From: Ulva prolifera
Lineage: Eukaryota; Chlorophyta; Ulvophyceae; Ulvales; Ulvaceae
Length of the DNA stretch: 64,000 nt
Direction: 5' to 3'
NCBI GenBank assembly: GCA_023078555.1
Contig: CM041201.1
Span: forward strand, 5,773,172-5,837,171
The translations under genes were made by a program, and so were the position numbers. Positions within the stretch are counted from its first letter, which is position 1. Each line of letters begins with the position of its first letter. The notes under the pieces were generated by a model. It saw only the letters and a program-made list of their open reading frames with translations, ran no database searches and was not told where the DNA came from. Positions 1 to 12,000 of this stretch are shown piece by piece.

Positions 1-519
1 GCGGCGGCGACCACCCTCGGTGGCATGGTACGATGCCGCACCACCCGAGCCCAGCCTGCGCCGCCCTGACTTCCGCAGCGTGTGTGCGATGCCTCTGCAC
101 GGTGTGTGTGTGTGCCATGCAGCAGCACGCCGGCGTGACGACAAACCCGCAGGACATGGAGGCCGCGCGCACCGTCCAGCGCGTCTCGGCGGACGCGACC
201 GACCCCGGCCCCCCGCCCGTCGCCGGCAACGAGGCGGAGCGCGACCTCGCGTGCTTCCTGAAGTTCCAGGCCAGCGCAGACGGGCGGCTGCACCAGGCCA
301 GGGTGACCGCGGCCAGCAAGCGCCTCGCCGAGCTGGTCGGTGGCCACGACCCCGGCTCCGGCGGCCAGATCGCGTCCGTGTACTTGCGGCTCTCCAGGCG
401 AGTGGCCCATGCCCCGGGCTGGTGGCTCCTCAAGAGGCCCCTCTCCGATGAGCGACTCGCCTCGCTTCCAGGTCTGTCCCCCGTTCTCGGAGTGTCGAGC
501 CATCGTGATTCCAGCACCT

Positions 520-641
520 GTTGCCATGATCACTAGTCGTACAGCACAGACTCCTGCCAATTGGCAGTCACAGATCTTGCAGCACAACTATGCCGTGTAT
601 CTCACCTCTGCCAACATGAGCTCTGCTAGCTGCCATGCATG
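520..641. repeat. Rearranged fragment of the copia LTR
   Basis: This stretch in intron 6 of copy A contains the same phrases as the 226-bp LTRs at 5893 and 16034: TTGGCAGTCA, then GCAGCACAACTATGCCGTG, then GAGCTCTG and GATCAC with TACAGACTCCTG-like sequence before it. The order is permuted compared with an intact LTR and it ends where the CAGA microsatellite starts, so it is a scrambled remnant. Confidence 0.5.
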
Positions 642-644
642 ATC

Positions 645-677
<33 letters not shown>

Positions 678-710
678 GGCACAGGCACAGACACAGGCAC
701 AGACACAGAC

Positions 711-745
<35 letters not shown>

Positions 746-804
746 CAGACGCAGATACAGACACAGGCACAGGCACAGGCACAGACACAGGCACAGGCAC
801 AGAC

Positions 805-858
<54 letters not shown>

Positions 859-863
859 TGACT
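642..863. repeat. CAGA/CAGG(CA) microsatellite
   Basis: About 220 bp of CAGA repeats mixed with CAGGCA and CAGACA units, inside intron 6 of copy A. All long open frames here on both strands (Cys/Leu/Ser-rich or Gln/Thr/Asp-rich) are products of the repeat and not genes. Confidence 0.95.
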
Positions 864-2199
864 GACACACACACATCCTGTAAAGTTGGCGCAGTGCGCA
901 GGTGTGGTGAAAGACTACACTGTGGTCGTGCGGGAGGCGATTGCTGCCAAAGAAGCCTGGCTGGCCGCCGCAGAGGACGTCATGTTTGTGGACAAGCGCC
1001 GCCTGGACACGCTCAAGGCGGCGGCGACGCTGACACCGGAGCATGTGACGCTGGAGGATGTCGCTCAAGACTATCCGTACGGCCCGTTCGACACAGACTT
1101 TCATGAGGACGAGGAGGATGCGGGGGACGGCGACGATGCCGTCGTCCTCGATGACAGCGAGGATGACGATGGCGCTGAGGAGATCGACAGGGAATTTCGC
1201 CATGCTGTGCGCGCTGCCGCGGACATCGGCGTCGTCCCCGCCGACGCCATGGAGCTTGACCTGGCGGCCGAGCTGGCGGAGCCCGATGCGCGAGACGATG
1301 GTCCGGCGACCACCGTGGACCCGGAGGTCCAGGAGGACCCAGACGCGCCGAGAGGGGCTGTCGGGCGCACCATGGCCGCTGGCGGCAAGGTGGTGGAGAT
1401 GCACATCAGCCATCAAGTTGCCCTCGCGATCATCCAGAGCCGCTGCTTTCACGTGCACAAGCTCACCATACGCCCTGAGACCGGCAAGTCCGCGGTGCCG
1501 TACCCCGCCTTCATGCGACTGCCTCGGTCGCACGTGGAGTTCGAGGTGGACCTCATGCTCCTCTCGCATGACGACGGCCACGCTCTCATGGAAGATCTCG
1601 AGGGGGTGCTACACGGCAAACTGCCAGTGATCCCGGCACGGGCCTGCAACCTCGACGCCACCGTCCGGAAGGCGCTGGCGGCATCGAACATGTGCCTGGT
1701 CATGGGATGTCCCGATCACGTGCACCTGGGCACCGAACACGCGCTGCTGCTGTGCCCGAAGCACCGCAAGGCGGACGTCCGTGTCCGCGGCACGGAGGAG
1801 GACATGCGGCGGTGCACCGGGTGCCACAAGCACTTGGACGTGCGGGAGTTCCGTCACGGCCAAGGCATCGACGGCGACGGAGGGGTCTGCCGCACCTGCT
1901 CAGTGCACAAGCGCAATCGGGATGCTGGACGCGGGCAACAGCAGCCGCCGCCAGAGCACATGCCTGCTTCCCCGGCGGAGGTGGAGTCGGGCCGTGATGC
2001 CGATGGCTCCTTCATCCTCGAACGTCGCGCCGCCGAGCAGCAGGCCGCCCTGCGCCTCGACGTTCGTCCGGGTGAATCTCTCAACTCGCCGTACATCGCG
2101 TACGCCTTTTACGACGAGGCGCGGCGGGGTCACTTGCGCCGCTGCGTGCGCATCGGCTGCTCCGGAGAAGCCAAGCTCAAGGATCGCGACGGGGCCATG

Positions 2200-2290
2200 C
2201 AGGCAGTATTTTAGCACTTTTCGCAGCACCGACGCGGTGCGGGCGTCGAAAGCGCGGCGATTTTGGCGGCGGCGGCGGCGGCAGCGGCCC
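2200..2290 (+). other. Unit junction J1 (TTTTAGCACTT block)
   Basis: CAGG (2200-2203) followed by TTTTAGCACTTTTCGC (TAGCACTT at 2212-2219) and, about 30 bp on, GCGTCGAAAGCGCGG. The same block starts units at 12649, 39901 and 63645. Upstream sequence is copy A exon 7; downstream is the leader of copy B. It is therefore the constant 5' end of a unit joined to a truncated 3' end of the previous one. Confidence 0.75.
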
Positions 2291-2864
2291 GGGGGCGGTG
2301 CGGGAAGCGCGCGAAACCCGGACCATCTGGGCGTGGCGCAGGGGGGGCGCGCGTTCCGCGAGACCGACGGGAGACCGACGTTTCGCGGCGGGCGAGGCCC
2401 GTTAGGGACGGCTGGGGAGCCTGCGGATGGCATTCGCGTGCGTTGTTAGCACGGGCGAGCGTGCATGCGAGAGGTCGGCGTTGTTACGGACCCGGGCGAG
2501 CGACAGCGGCGTAGAGACGGCGCGGCGGCGGGTATTTTTCGCGAGAATAGGTGATACAGCGTTTGATAGTGTTTCAGAGGCTTCGTTCCGAGCGGTCGGA
2601 GGCAGGAGCGGCGGTGCGAGCGCCGAGGCAGCGCAGCGACGTGCAGCGGGTGGCGTGGCGGGCGAGCGGCGCACGGCGCGGCGAGGATCGGTCTATCAGA
2701 AGAGAATCATCGGTATTCGACTCTGTAGGCGGGCGTAGGGCGCGAAGCAGGCGTCGCGGGGCGCAGTGCGGGACGTGGGCGGTCTCCGAGGCAGCGAGGC
2801 GCGGGACAGCCCGCCACGGCCGGCAGCCGGCCGGCACGGGCAGGATATCATCTAGGAAGAAGAG
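2291..2864 (+). promoter_or_regulatory. GC-rich leader of copy B
   Basis: No gene is recognisable. Very GC-rich sequence shared with the leader of copy C (12740-13308) and in scattered phrases (for example GACCGACGTTTCG) with the leader of copy D near 41.8 kb. It lies between the unit junction and the initiator exon, so it should hold the promoter and 5' UTR. No obvious TATA box. Long open frames on both strands reflect GC content. Confidence 0.4.
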
Positions 2865-2911
2865 ATGGAGCAGGATTCAGCCGCAGAGCAGCGGAGGAAG
2901 GCCGCGGAGAG

Positions 2912-4408
2912 GTGCGCGAGGTGCTGCAGCCCGTGGATGCGTGCGTAAGGCCGCGGCGTCAGCAGGGTCGCCGCGGCGCGTGCATGCGCGACGCGCACGC
3001 GCGCCGCGCGCTGTCGACGCACCGACCGCTGCCCGCTGGCGCCGCTGCGTGGCCGTGGCGGCCGCGCCGGCGAGGTCGAGCGCACGACGGCCTCCTGTGA
3101 GGCCTCGGAGTGCCCATGTCGCCGCCAGGGCGGCGGTCGCTGCGGCGATCCGGGATATAGGGCGCGCGGACGGGGCGAGGTCGCGGTCGCGCGTGGCGTA
3201 TCCGCATGCATATCGCGCGGCAGCCGCGCCGGCACCTGCCGACCCCGCTTCGCTCGGCGATAGGGCCACGCTCGCCGTGCACGCCTGGGCCGTTCGCGTG
3301 GCAGGTGCACGGTCACGTCCTCAACAGGCGGTGTTTCAGCACCTTTCGCGCACGGCAGTGTGGTGAAGGGTGCTGCTGTCCTAGGAGCAGTCCCGCGCTG
3401 CATGCATGCGCCGTCAGAACACGCGTCCGCGTAGCCCCCGAGGGCCCATGTGGCATATCCGCACGCATATCGCGCGGCAGCCCCGCCAGCACCTGCCCAC
3501 CCCGCATCGCCCCACGCCAGGGCCACACTCGCCGTGCACGCCCGGTCCGCGTGGCGGGCTCCAGTTTGCAAGCACATTCGGGCTGTTCAGAGCCGGGTTT
3601 GAGGTGTCTGATCAGACTGGCCATGGGGCAGTCCGCCACGCCAGCCCCGAAATGCAACAGGTCATTGGCTTGTGTGACACCTAGAGGAGTGCCACGTGTA
3701 AATATTGCTGTTGATGGCTGCTATTCGTCATGCTGTGCGGCTCCAAAACGCCCCAAGAAGCATCATCTTCAAGCCTGGGCTGTGCACCTCTCCTAGAACG
3801 CAAAAGCAACACCCCGAATTGCATTCCCACTGAGGGTGTGTCGCCAGAGTTGGCTCCCTCAAGGCCAAATTTCCAGCATGCTGCATCTCCCAAGCCCGCC
3901 TGACCAGAGGTTCATACTTACATCATGTGACAGTGATGCCCTGCTGCAAGCAGAGCCTCTCACTCTGCACATCCACCTCCAGATGGCATTCTGCGTGTGG
4001 TATCACCCCCGAACATCTGTGTGCTTCACCGTTTCTTGTGCGGAAAGTTGCTATGCACTCAGTCTCACTCAACAAAGGCATTCACCGGCAGTTTTTTTCG
4101 CGTGCTTCGCGAATCCGCGATCCAGGTGTCAACAACGCTGTTGTGAAGTGCATGGCGGAGCAGTGTGGTGAGTGGTGTCGCGTGGCGCATGCTGCATGCG
4201 TGATTCCAACACCCCGAGTTTGGCTGAGGTGCACCGGTGGCATTGCAACACTTGTCGCGCGTCGCTGTGTGGTGGAGGGTGGTGCTGTCCCCGGAGCAGT
4301 CCCGCACTGCATGCATGCGCCGTCCGTACACGCGGCCGGGTCCCCCCCGTACACGGGGCGTCTGGTCGAAGCAGCAGCGCATGTGGCCCGACCTGTCGCC
4401 GCTCGCAG
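2912..4408 (+). other. Intron 1 of copy B with internal duplicated blocks
   Basis: This 1.5-kb intron separates the initiator mini-exon from exon 2. It holds two tandem versions of a GTATCCGCAYGCATATCGCG segment (3189-3306 and 3447-3561) and two TAGCACTT-like blocks, CAGCACCTTTCGCGC at 3337 and CAACACTTGTCGCGC at 4246. Each block is followed by the same GTGTGGTGRAGGGTG and GCATGCATGCGCCGTC phrases. No coding exon is supported inside it. Confidence 0.45.
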
Positions 4409-5892
4409 GCGGAGGTACGAGTTGAACCCGGCGGGCGAGGAGGCCTTCAGGGCGCTGGAGGGCGCCGGCCTGACGAGGGAGCGCATGGAGAAAGCCCGCG
4501 CGTGCCTGAACCGCGCGGCGGAGGAGGTCAGCCGGATGGGCGAGCCGTCGCGCGCGGTGTGCGCGGCGCTGAACGCCACCGAGAAGCCCGACTGCGTCCT
4601 CCCGGACCCCGCGGAGTGGCGCCTCCTGCTGTCGCGCTTCCACCGCACGCTGCCCGGCCTCGAGGACGGCGAGCGCGGCGCGCTGCGTTTCACCCGCGCC
4701 CACTACGCAGTCATGTCCCTCCGCGGCGAGGACACCGACGCCTTGCTGCGGGAGGAGACGTCCGACGACGGGCAGAAGAGCCTCGTCGTCGACATGTTCG
4801 AGGCCGTCAAGTCGTGGAGGACCATGACGAAGGACCGGTTCGTCGAGGTCCTCCACGTGCTGCTGTACAGCAAGGTCATCGGCAGCAAGGGCTCGCTGGA
4901 CGGCATCAAGTACGCGGTGGGGAACCTCATGGGCGAGTACTACGCGGCGACGAACGAGGTGCGTGCCCCGTCCGGCGTCGCCGCGCCGCTCACGGGCGGC
5001 CGCGTGGCTGAGGGCCTGCGCCTGTGGGCGACGGTGGTGCGGCCTGTCGTCCGCGGCGTCGCGGAGGGGCCCGCAGTTGTGCTCAGAGGGGCCGCCCTGC
5101 CGCGCCGCTGGCCTGTCAGCCGCCGTGGGCGGGGGCCTGCAGTCTCACGGCGCATGCGACCGCCCTGACCCCGCTGCCTGTACAGGTGGTGGAGGCTGCG
5201 AGCCCCTTCCAGCGCTACAAGAGCGTCGTGAAGGGCGTCGCGATGTACATCAAGTCGTCGGGGCTCGGCGGGACGCGCAAGATCACGCCCCTGACGGAGG
5301 GCCAGATCCGGCGGACGGTGGAGGGCATGTACGTCGGCGGGTTCGGGATGCTCCAGGCGCGCGCCGTGTTCGCGCTGACCGCCATCGTGGGCGTCCGCAG
5401 CACGTTCTTCCAGTTCTGGCGCTGGCAGGACGTGTTCCTGCAGAAGGTCCTGCTGCTGGACGGCGAGGCGGTGCAGGCCTCTGAGGAGAACATGGCCCGG
5501 AAGGACACGACGGTGCGCAGCTGCTACTCCAGACCCGCCTGCAACCCGCCGTCCGGGCCGCCTGCGCCGGATCCGCCCGCTGTGCCTCCGCCCGCCGTGC
5601 CTGCGTCCCCTGCGCTCACCCGCGCCGTTGCCTCCGCAGATCGGCTACGCTCTCGTCACGCGCCACGTGGTCACCAAGGCGCCAAACGCGTACGGCGTCA
5701 ACGTCCTCGCGCTCGACCCCACGGGCCTGCCGGCGAGGCGGGGCCTGCCGCTCGTCGGAAATGCCGTGGTCGAGCTCGGCCTGGCGATGGGCGTCTTCGA
5801 CTGGGCGGCCCTCGACGACCTCGCCTTCGGGGAGATGCTGCCGTGCAAGCCCGGGACGGAGGAGTGGTGCGCCGCAGCCTGTCACAGACTCC

Positions 5893-6118
5893 TGTCAACT
5901 GCCAGTCAAAGATCCTGCAGCATAACTATGCCGTGTGTCCCACGTGTGGCAGTCTGAGCTCTGTTAGCTGCTAGGATCACCATTCATACAGTACAGACTC
6001 CTGCTCCACGTATCACGCTCAGCACTCTGATCTCTGCTGTAGTCGGTAGAGAGACACACGGAAACAGCAAAGCATTCTCACCTGCCAATTGCCAGTCAAA
6101 TATGACCTGGAATTGACA
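5893..6118 (-). repeat. Copia LTR, 226 bp
   Basis: Bounded by TGTCAACTGCC and CCTGGAATTGACA, so read on either strand it begins TGTCAA and ends TTGACA, the usual TG...CA form. A second copy of identical length lies at 16034-16259 at the matching position of copy C. It sits on the 3' side of the copia RNase H reading frame (minus strand), in intron 4 of the host YR gene. Confidence 0.65.
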
Positions 6119-7600
6119 GCTGCGGCCTGTATTCTGTGCTCTGGGCTGCTGACCTACGGGCTGCCCGCAGACTCACACCGAAATGCATGTGATCTGCTGC
6201 ACTCGTGCATCACAGCTAAGACACGCTTGCACCAGGGGAGCTCTGCTCCCCACACACCCCCTCGTGCGCTGTCGCTCGGAGATTCAACCAGGAATTCATC
6301 CACTGCCTTTCCCAGCGCTGGACCAGCCAAAGCCTCGGCCAGCATATCAGCCTCCTGCTCATCTGTCGGCACAAACTGGACATAAATCTCCTGTCGCGCA
6401 CATCTGTTCCTAATGAAGTGATACTGGATGTCGATGTGCTTGCTCCTTCCTGGGGCGCCAGCAGTCCACCGCTTCTGCGGATGCAAAGCACTCTGATTGT
6501 CACAATATACAGTCATCTGCTCAAAACGACCATAGGTATCACCCAGCAACTTCCTCAGCCACAGTGCTTCTTTCACTGCCATGGCAGCTGACATATACTC
6601 AGCCTCTGCGGTGGACGTGCAATCCCACATGTTGGCCCTCTGTAGCGCATTCTTGGCATACTGAGGCTGCTTCAATAGCAGGCCTTCTCCAGCCAGTTGT
6701 TCAAATTCCTGCCTCAGAAAGAAATGCAGCGGTCCCGGATCCTTCACCTCAAAATGCTTGCCCAGCATCTACAGATTCTTCATCACTCCACCTTCTCCTG
6801 CCAGGATCTCAGAATCATCCACATGCACCAGCACATATCGCTCGGAGATTCAACTAGGAATCCATCTACTGCCTTTCCCAGCGCTGGACCAGCCAAAGCC
6901 TCGGCCAGCATATCAGCCTCCCGCTCAGCTGTCGGCACAAACGGTACATCAATCTCCGGTCGAATAAATCTGTTCCTAATGAAGTGATACTGGATGTCGA
7001 TGTGTTTGCTCCTTCCTGAAGCGCCAGCAGTCCTCCGCTTCAGCAGATGCAACGCACTCTGATTGTCCCAATAAACAGTCATCTGCTCAACCCGACCATA
7101 GGTATCACCCAGCAACTTCCTAAGCCACAGTGCTTCTTTCACTGCCATGGCAGCCGACATATACTCAGCCTCTGCGGTGGACGTGCAATCCCACATGTTG
7201 GCCCTCTGTAGCGCATTCTTGGCATACTGAGGCTGCTTCAATAGCAGGCCTTCTCCAGCCAGTTGTTCAACTTCCTGCCACAGAAAGAAATGCGGCGGTC
7301 CCAGATCCTTCACCTCAAAATGCTCGCCCAGCATCTCCAGATTCTTCATCACTCCACCTTCTCCCGCCAGGATCGCAGAATCATCCACATGCACCAGCAC
7401 ATCTGAGTTGTTCTTGCCTTCACCTCTGATGAACAGACATGGGTCATTCTCTGACACCATGAATCCTTCTGACAACATGTCCACATGCTGCAAACATGCA
7501 GTGCAGAGCGCACGGGATGCCGAACGCTGTTTCGTGCATGATGTCGATCTGGAACACTTAAAATTTTGACTCCATGTAACTGACAGAGCAATCACAATTT
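6119..7600 (-). mobile_element. Ty1/copia remnant: RT end fused to RNase H, partly duplicated
   Basis: On the minus strand the frame starting near 7590 reads through VLVHVDDSAILAGEG (the copia RT VDD motif), FEVKDLG, LLLKQPQYAK, then passes directly into TSTAEAEYMSAA, DNQSALHLL, RSKHIDIQYHFIRN and EADMLAEAL, the classical copia RNase H series. The normal linker between RT and RNase H is missing, an in-frame internal deletion. A second, shorter copy of the same 0.57-kb segment lies at 6154-6837, joined tail to head, so the fragment was tandemly duplicated after deletion. No integrase, gag or 5' LTR is present. The insertion lies wholly within intron 4 of copy B. Confidence 0.85.
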
Positions 7601-7996
7601 GAACGAACGCAAGCTGTGGAGCAGAGGAGTGGTCTCAGCCGAGCTGCCGTGTCCACTCGCAGCTCACCTATGACGTTTTGCAGGTACGTCATCTGTGCCC
7701 AGGACGACCTGCTGATGCTGCCCTACATCAACGTGCCGGGGACGCGGATCTCGTGGCTGGTCGCGATGGCGGGCGTTCTCGCGGACGTCGGTCCGCCTGG
7801 CCGCGGCGTCAAGGTCGGCGTCCGGGCGCTGCGTTCCTCGATGGTCTTGCGGCAGGTGCTGATGCAGATCACCTCGGATCGCGCCCCGGACGAGACCGTC
7901 ATGCGGCACGCGGGCGCCTGGGTGCAGAACAGCAACTCTGCCGCGATGGTGCACTACTTCTCCAACCGGGCGGCCGCGACCACGCTCGGAGGCATG

Positions 7997-9034
7997 GTAC
8001 GTCGCCAGCCCATCTGTGCTCCGGTTCCACTGCCTGCTGTCTAGGACTAGTTGTCCGTGGTCACTGAGCGGACCTCGATGTGCTTGATGCTGGGAAGTTG
8101 GAGGGGTATGGCCCCGGCGCGGGGACCGATATGAGCACTAGAAGTTTATGACAAGAGAGTCAAGGTTAAGAATGCGTGATAGTCAAAATCAGAACAGAGT
8201 GCATAAATGGTTGCGCCCCATCCGACCAGTAACTACTGTGTCGGACCCAGCAAGCGCACAGTATAAGTACTGTTGTGAACGCGATCATCTGCGGGAATAT
8301 CAGTAATTTGTGGTGTATAAGTGTATGTATACGACTTTAAACGCTGAGCGCGCGGAGTCTGTGCTCAGTCGTGCCATGCATGCCGGACAGTGAGGATCCG
8401 TGACCTATGAGTCCCGATATCCTGGGGTCGGAGTATAACGGGCATGCCGGAAAAGATGAGTCCGACACTTGTTGAGTACATTCTGTGTTCCACCTTGGCT
8501 CGAGCCGCCACGGTGCGGGACGCAAGGGCTTGGGCTGTGATCTGCCCGTAGCCTGTGCACACTAGCGCATGCATTGCTGAGTCTGACATGTGAGCATGTG
8601 AACCTGAGAAGTTCACAGAGCGCAGCATAGTCGCCCAGCAAGCAAGTAGTGATATACGCACCTAATTAAAGCGCTCTATGTTGTGTTCTTGTGCATGTTT
8701 AAGCGCACTTCCAATTTGAGATCGAATCGTTCAGTCGTTAGCGCAATTGTGATAATGATTGAGCTGGTCAACATTGTGCACTCGTAGCCACATCGAGCGT
8801 CAGCGCACGATGCTTTGTATGCTCGCATTTCGTGTGCACAATCTTTCAAAATTTTCAGACACGAACATGAGGTTGTACATGAGTTGTACATTGTGAATTT
8901 CATGATCAATAATTTTGAAAAGTTGTGCACATCAAACGCAACTAGTTATGATGCCCAGCCTGCGCCAGAGTGAGGTGCCACCTCACGACACCTGCCCGCG
9001 TATGGCGTCTGATTGTGCGCGCTTGCCTCTGCAG
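7997..9034 (+). other. Intron 5 of copy B
   Basis: A 1.04-kb intron between the tyrosine exon (donor GTACGT at 7997) and exon 6 (acceptor CTCTGCAG). More AT-rich than its surroundings in the second half. I see no gene or clear repeat. Confidence 0.5.
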
Positions 9035-12000
9035 CAGCACGCCGGCGTGACGGGTAACCTGCAAGACATGGAGACGGCTCGCATGATCCAGCGAGTCGCC
9101 GCCGGCGCGGTCAACTCCGGCCCGGCGCCGGTCGCTGGCAACGAGGCAGAGCGAGAGCTCGCATGCTTCCTGGAGTTCCAGGCCAGCCAGCAGGGGCAGG
9201 TGCACCAGGCGCGAGTGACCGCGGCCAGCAAGCGCCTTGCGGACCACGTCGGCGGCCATGACGACGGCTCCGGCACGCAGATCGCGACGGTGTTCCTGCG
9301 GCTCTCCAGGCGAGTGGCCCGTGCCCCGGGCAGATGGCTCCAGAAGAAGCCGCTGTCTGAGGAGCGACTGGCTGCCCTCCCGGAAGGTGTGTCCTCCGCC
9401 CCTCACGCACACTCACACTGGTGCCCGGCGAGCATGCCCGCTTGTGTCTGCTTGGCGGTGTCTATGCGTGTGTCGCTGGGGCACTGTATGCGGTGGGCAT
9501 GTACATGTGGGTGTCGACGGCGGATTGGGTTTCAGGGGCGAAGCGATGTCACTGGGAAGTCCACTGTGGGTGGGCAGGTGGGTGACGATGGCGTGCGGGG
9601 CTGCAGTGGCATCAGCATCACTGCTGCGTCGGCGCTGTTGGTGGGTGTGTGAGTGCCGACGACGGGCAGGACTGAGATGGCCCTGTTGCCCGAACTGCAG
9701 CGTTGCTGTAAGGGGGCATGCGATGCCACGGTTTGGCTGGGGCTGCAGCCGACGCACCGCCCGAACACTAGAATGGTGTTTGATGGGCACGTTCTCTGCC
9801 GATTCGGCTTGCACTGTGCGATGTTGTGAGTCGACACTGTGTGCAGAGCACCGCGCTGTGATGACTGACTTCACCGGTGTCGTGGTGGAGGCGGTCGTCG
9901 CCAAGGACGCCTGGCTTGAGGGCGCCGAGAAGGTCATGTTCATCGACAGGCGGCGCCTGAGGGCGCTGCAGGAGAAGGCTGCGCCACAACGCGCAACGCT
10001 GGACGACATCGTGGAGGACTACCCACGCGGCCCGTTCGACGCCGACGAGGTTGACGATGAGGACGACGAGGAGGAGGCACCTGAGGATGTCATCGACATG
10101 GACGGCAGCGCGGCTGAGGAGGAAGCCGAGGCAGTCGCGCATGCAGACAGAGAGCTCCGCGATGTCGTCGAGGCCGCCGCCGAGATCGCGGCTGTTCCTG
10201 CTGACGCCATGGAGCTCGAATTGGCGATGGAGCTGGCGGAGGCAGGCCCGGAAGGCGCTCCGGCAGATGCCCTCCGACGCGACGCAGCACGTGACGACGG
10301 ACCGTCAGCTTTGGCGGACTCGGCTCCGGAGGTCCCGGTGGACCCGGACGAGCCGAGGGGGGGTGTCGGCCACACCGTGTCCGCCGGAGGCAAGGTGGTC
10401 AAGATGAACGTCAGCCACCAGGCCGCCCTGGCCGTGATACAGTCGCGCACATTCCATCAGCACAGCCTCACGATACGCCCCGAGACCGGCAAGTCCGCGG
10501 TGCCGTATCCGAGCTACAGCCGGGTGCCCAAGGCGCATGCCGAGTTCGAGCTGGACCTTCTGCACCTTGCGCACGACAGCGGGGACACCCTCCTTGAGGA
10601 CCTTGAAAAGGTACTGCATGGCACGCTTCCCATCATTCCTGCGCGAGCCTGCAATCTCGAGCCCTCCGTGCGGGAAGAGCTGAACCAGTTGCACATGTGC
10701 CTCGTGATCGGCTGTCCCGACCGTGTGAAGCTGGGCACGGACCATGCGCTCCGGCTGTGCCCTTGGCACATCAGGGGCGACGTTCGCATTCGGGGTACAG
10801 AGGAGGACGTGCGCCGCTGCACCAAGTGTCACGCGCTCCGCGACGTGCGGGAGTTCCGGCACGGCGCGGGAGTCGACGGTGACGGAGGGGTGTGCAAGAG
10901 GTGCTCTGTGGTGGACCACAACCGGAAGAACCCTGGCCGAGCGCAGCCGGTCCCCGTCCACCTGCCCGTCTCTCCACAGGAGGTGGAGTCTGGAAAGGAT
11001 GCCGACCAGTCCTTCATTCTCGACCGGCGCGCGGCCAAGCAGCGCTCCGATGCCAACCTCCAGGTCCGGCCCGGCGAGTCCCTGAACTCGCCGTACGTCG
11101 CCTACGCGTTCTACGACAAGGACCGGGAGGGCCATCTCCACCGCTGCGTGCGCATCGGCTGCCAGGGGGACGGCAAGCTCAAGGACCGCGACGGGGCAAT
11201 GCTGTGCAAGAAGTGCTTTGATGTGCGTGTCCAGCCTGTCTGCCACGCGCCGCTGCTGCCTTGTGACCTGTGTGTGATTGGTGTGGACCTCATGTTGATC
11301 CCGCGGGTTGGAGTTTGACATTCCAGAGCTGGAGCCGGCGTGAGCGCCGTCGCTGGCCTGCAGGATGTGCGGGGGCTGCAGTTTGTACTCGTGGCCGTCG
11401 TGGACAACACGGGCAAGCACACCGGCAGGCTCATGTACATCCGACCGTGCAGCGCGTGCGGGCTGGGCTTGCCGCTGCAATTGTTCCGGCCCGGGCGCGC
11501 GTCATGCAGTCGCTGCATCGACAGGAACGCGGCATATCGGCGCCAGCGTGCGCCGCGCACAGAGCGTCCTGATGCCCCCGCAGGGCGCACAGTGGGCGAC
11601 GCCCGAGAACGCGCTGAGGCTGGTCATGGACCGGGAGGCTGGCGCCTGCAAGGCCGAGACCTGCACGGCAGAGGCTGCACGGAAGGGCGCAGGTCCGGAG
11701 GCTGCGCGGCGAGTGCTTCCATTGTGTCTGACGCACATGCCGGTGTGCCCCCCTCGCCACATGGATGCCAGCGACCTCTCCATGGTGCTCATTGCTATGT
11801 GTGCTGTCGAGTCCGGGAACATCTGCGTCGACACCGGGCCCCCCGTCAGTGTGCCATCTGAGACCCCAACCCGTGTGGCGATTCACCACGGCGACAGGTG
11901 GCGTTGCGAATGCAGGCATATTGTTGCATCGACCTCAAGACGGGGCGCAAGATTCGCTGGTGCTCCACCCACGGTCAGTGGGAGCCACTTGCCTGTTTCA

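Larger units (their letters stand above)
1..2199 (+). pseudogene. YR element copy A, 3' portion, truncated at both ends
   Basis: The window opens inside the last codons of the tyrosine exon (1-27, ending TTLGGM, donor at 28). Exon 6 follows at 123-471 (QQHAGVT... to SLP, ends in phase 1) and exon 7 at 902-2199 after an acceptor at 900-901. Exon 7 carries an acidic stretch (near 1100-1200), then a conserved region with a Cys cluster: MCLVMGCP, RRCTGC, then CRTC about 30 residues later, which looks like a zinc ribbon. Intron 6 (472-901) holds an LTR-like fragment and a CAGA microsatellite. Homology to copies B and E stops after codon ATG 2197-2199, where the next unit begins; the reading frame then stops within TTTTAG. 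Exon phases match copy B exactly, so this was one spliced gene. The YR catalytic part lies before the window. Identity with the other copies is clear; biochemical role of this C-terminal module is not known. Confidence 0.75.

Noticed and set aside
588-1106. Cys/Val/Leu-rich or Gln/Thr-rich open frames
   Set aside because: They arise from the CAGA microsatellite.
2200-2230. Reading the junction on the other strand as a retroelement 3' end (AAAAGTGCTAAAA as a poly-A-like tail)
   Set aside because: The genes in each unit lie on the + strand and contain introns, and no reverse transcriptase is present in any unit apart from the unrelated copia insertion.
2551-3577. Arg/Ala-rich frames on both strands of the copy B leader
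   Set aside because: Compositional frames in GC-rich leader and intron; not conserved in frame with copy C after its indels.
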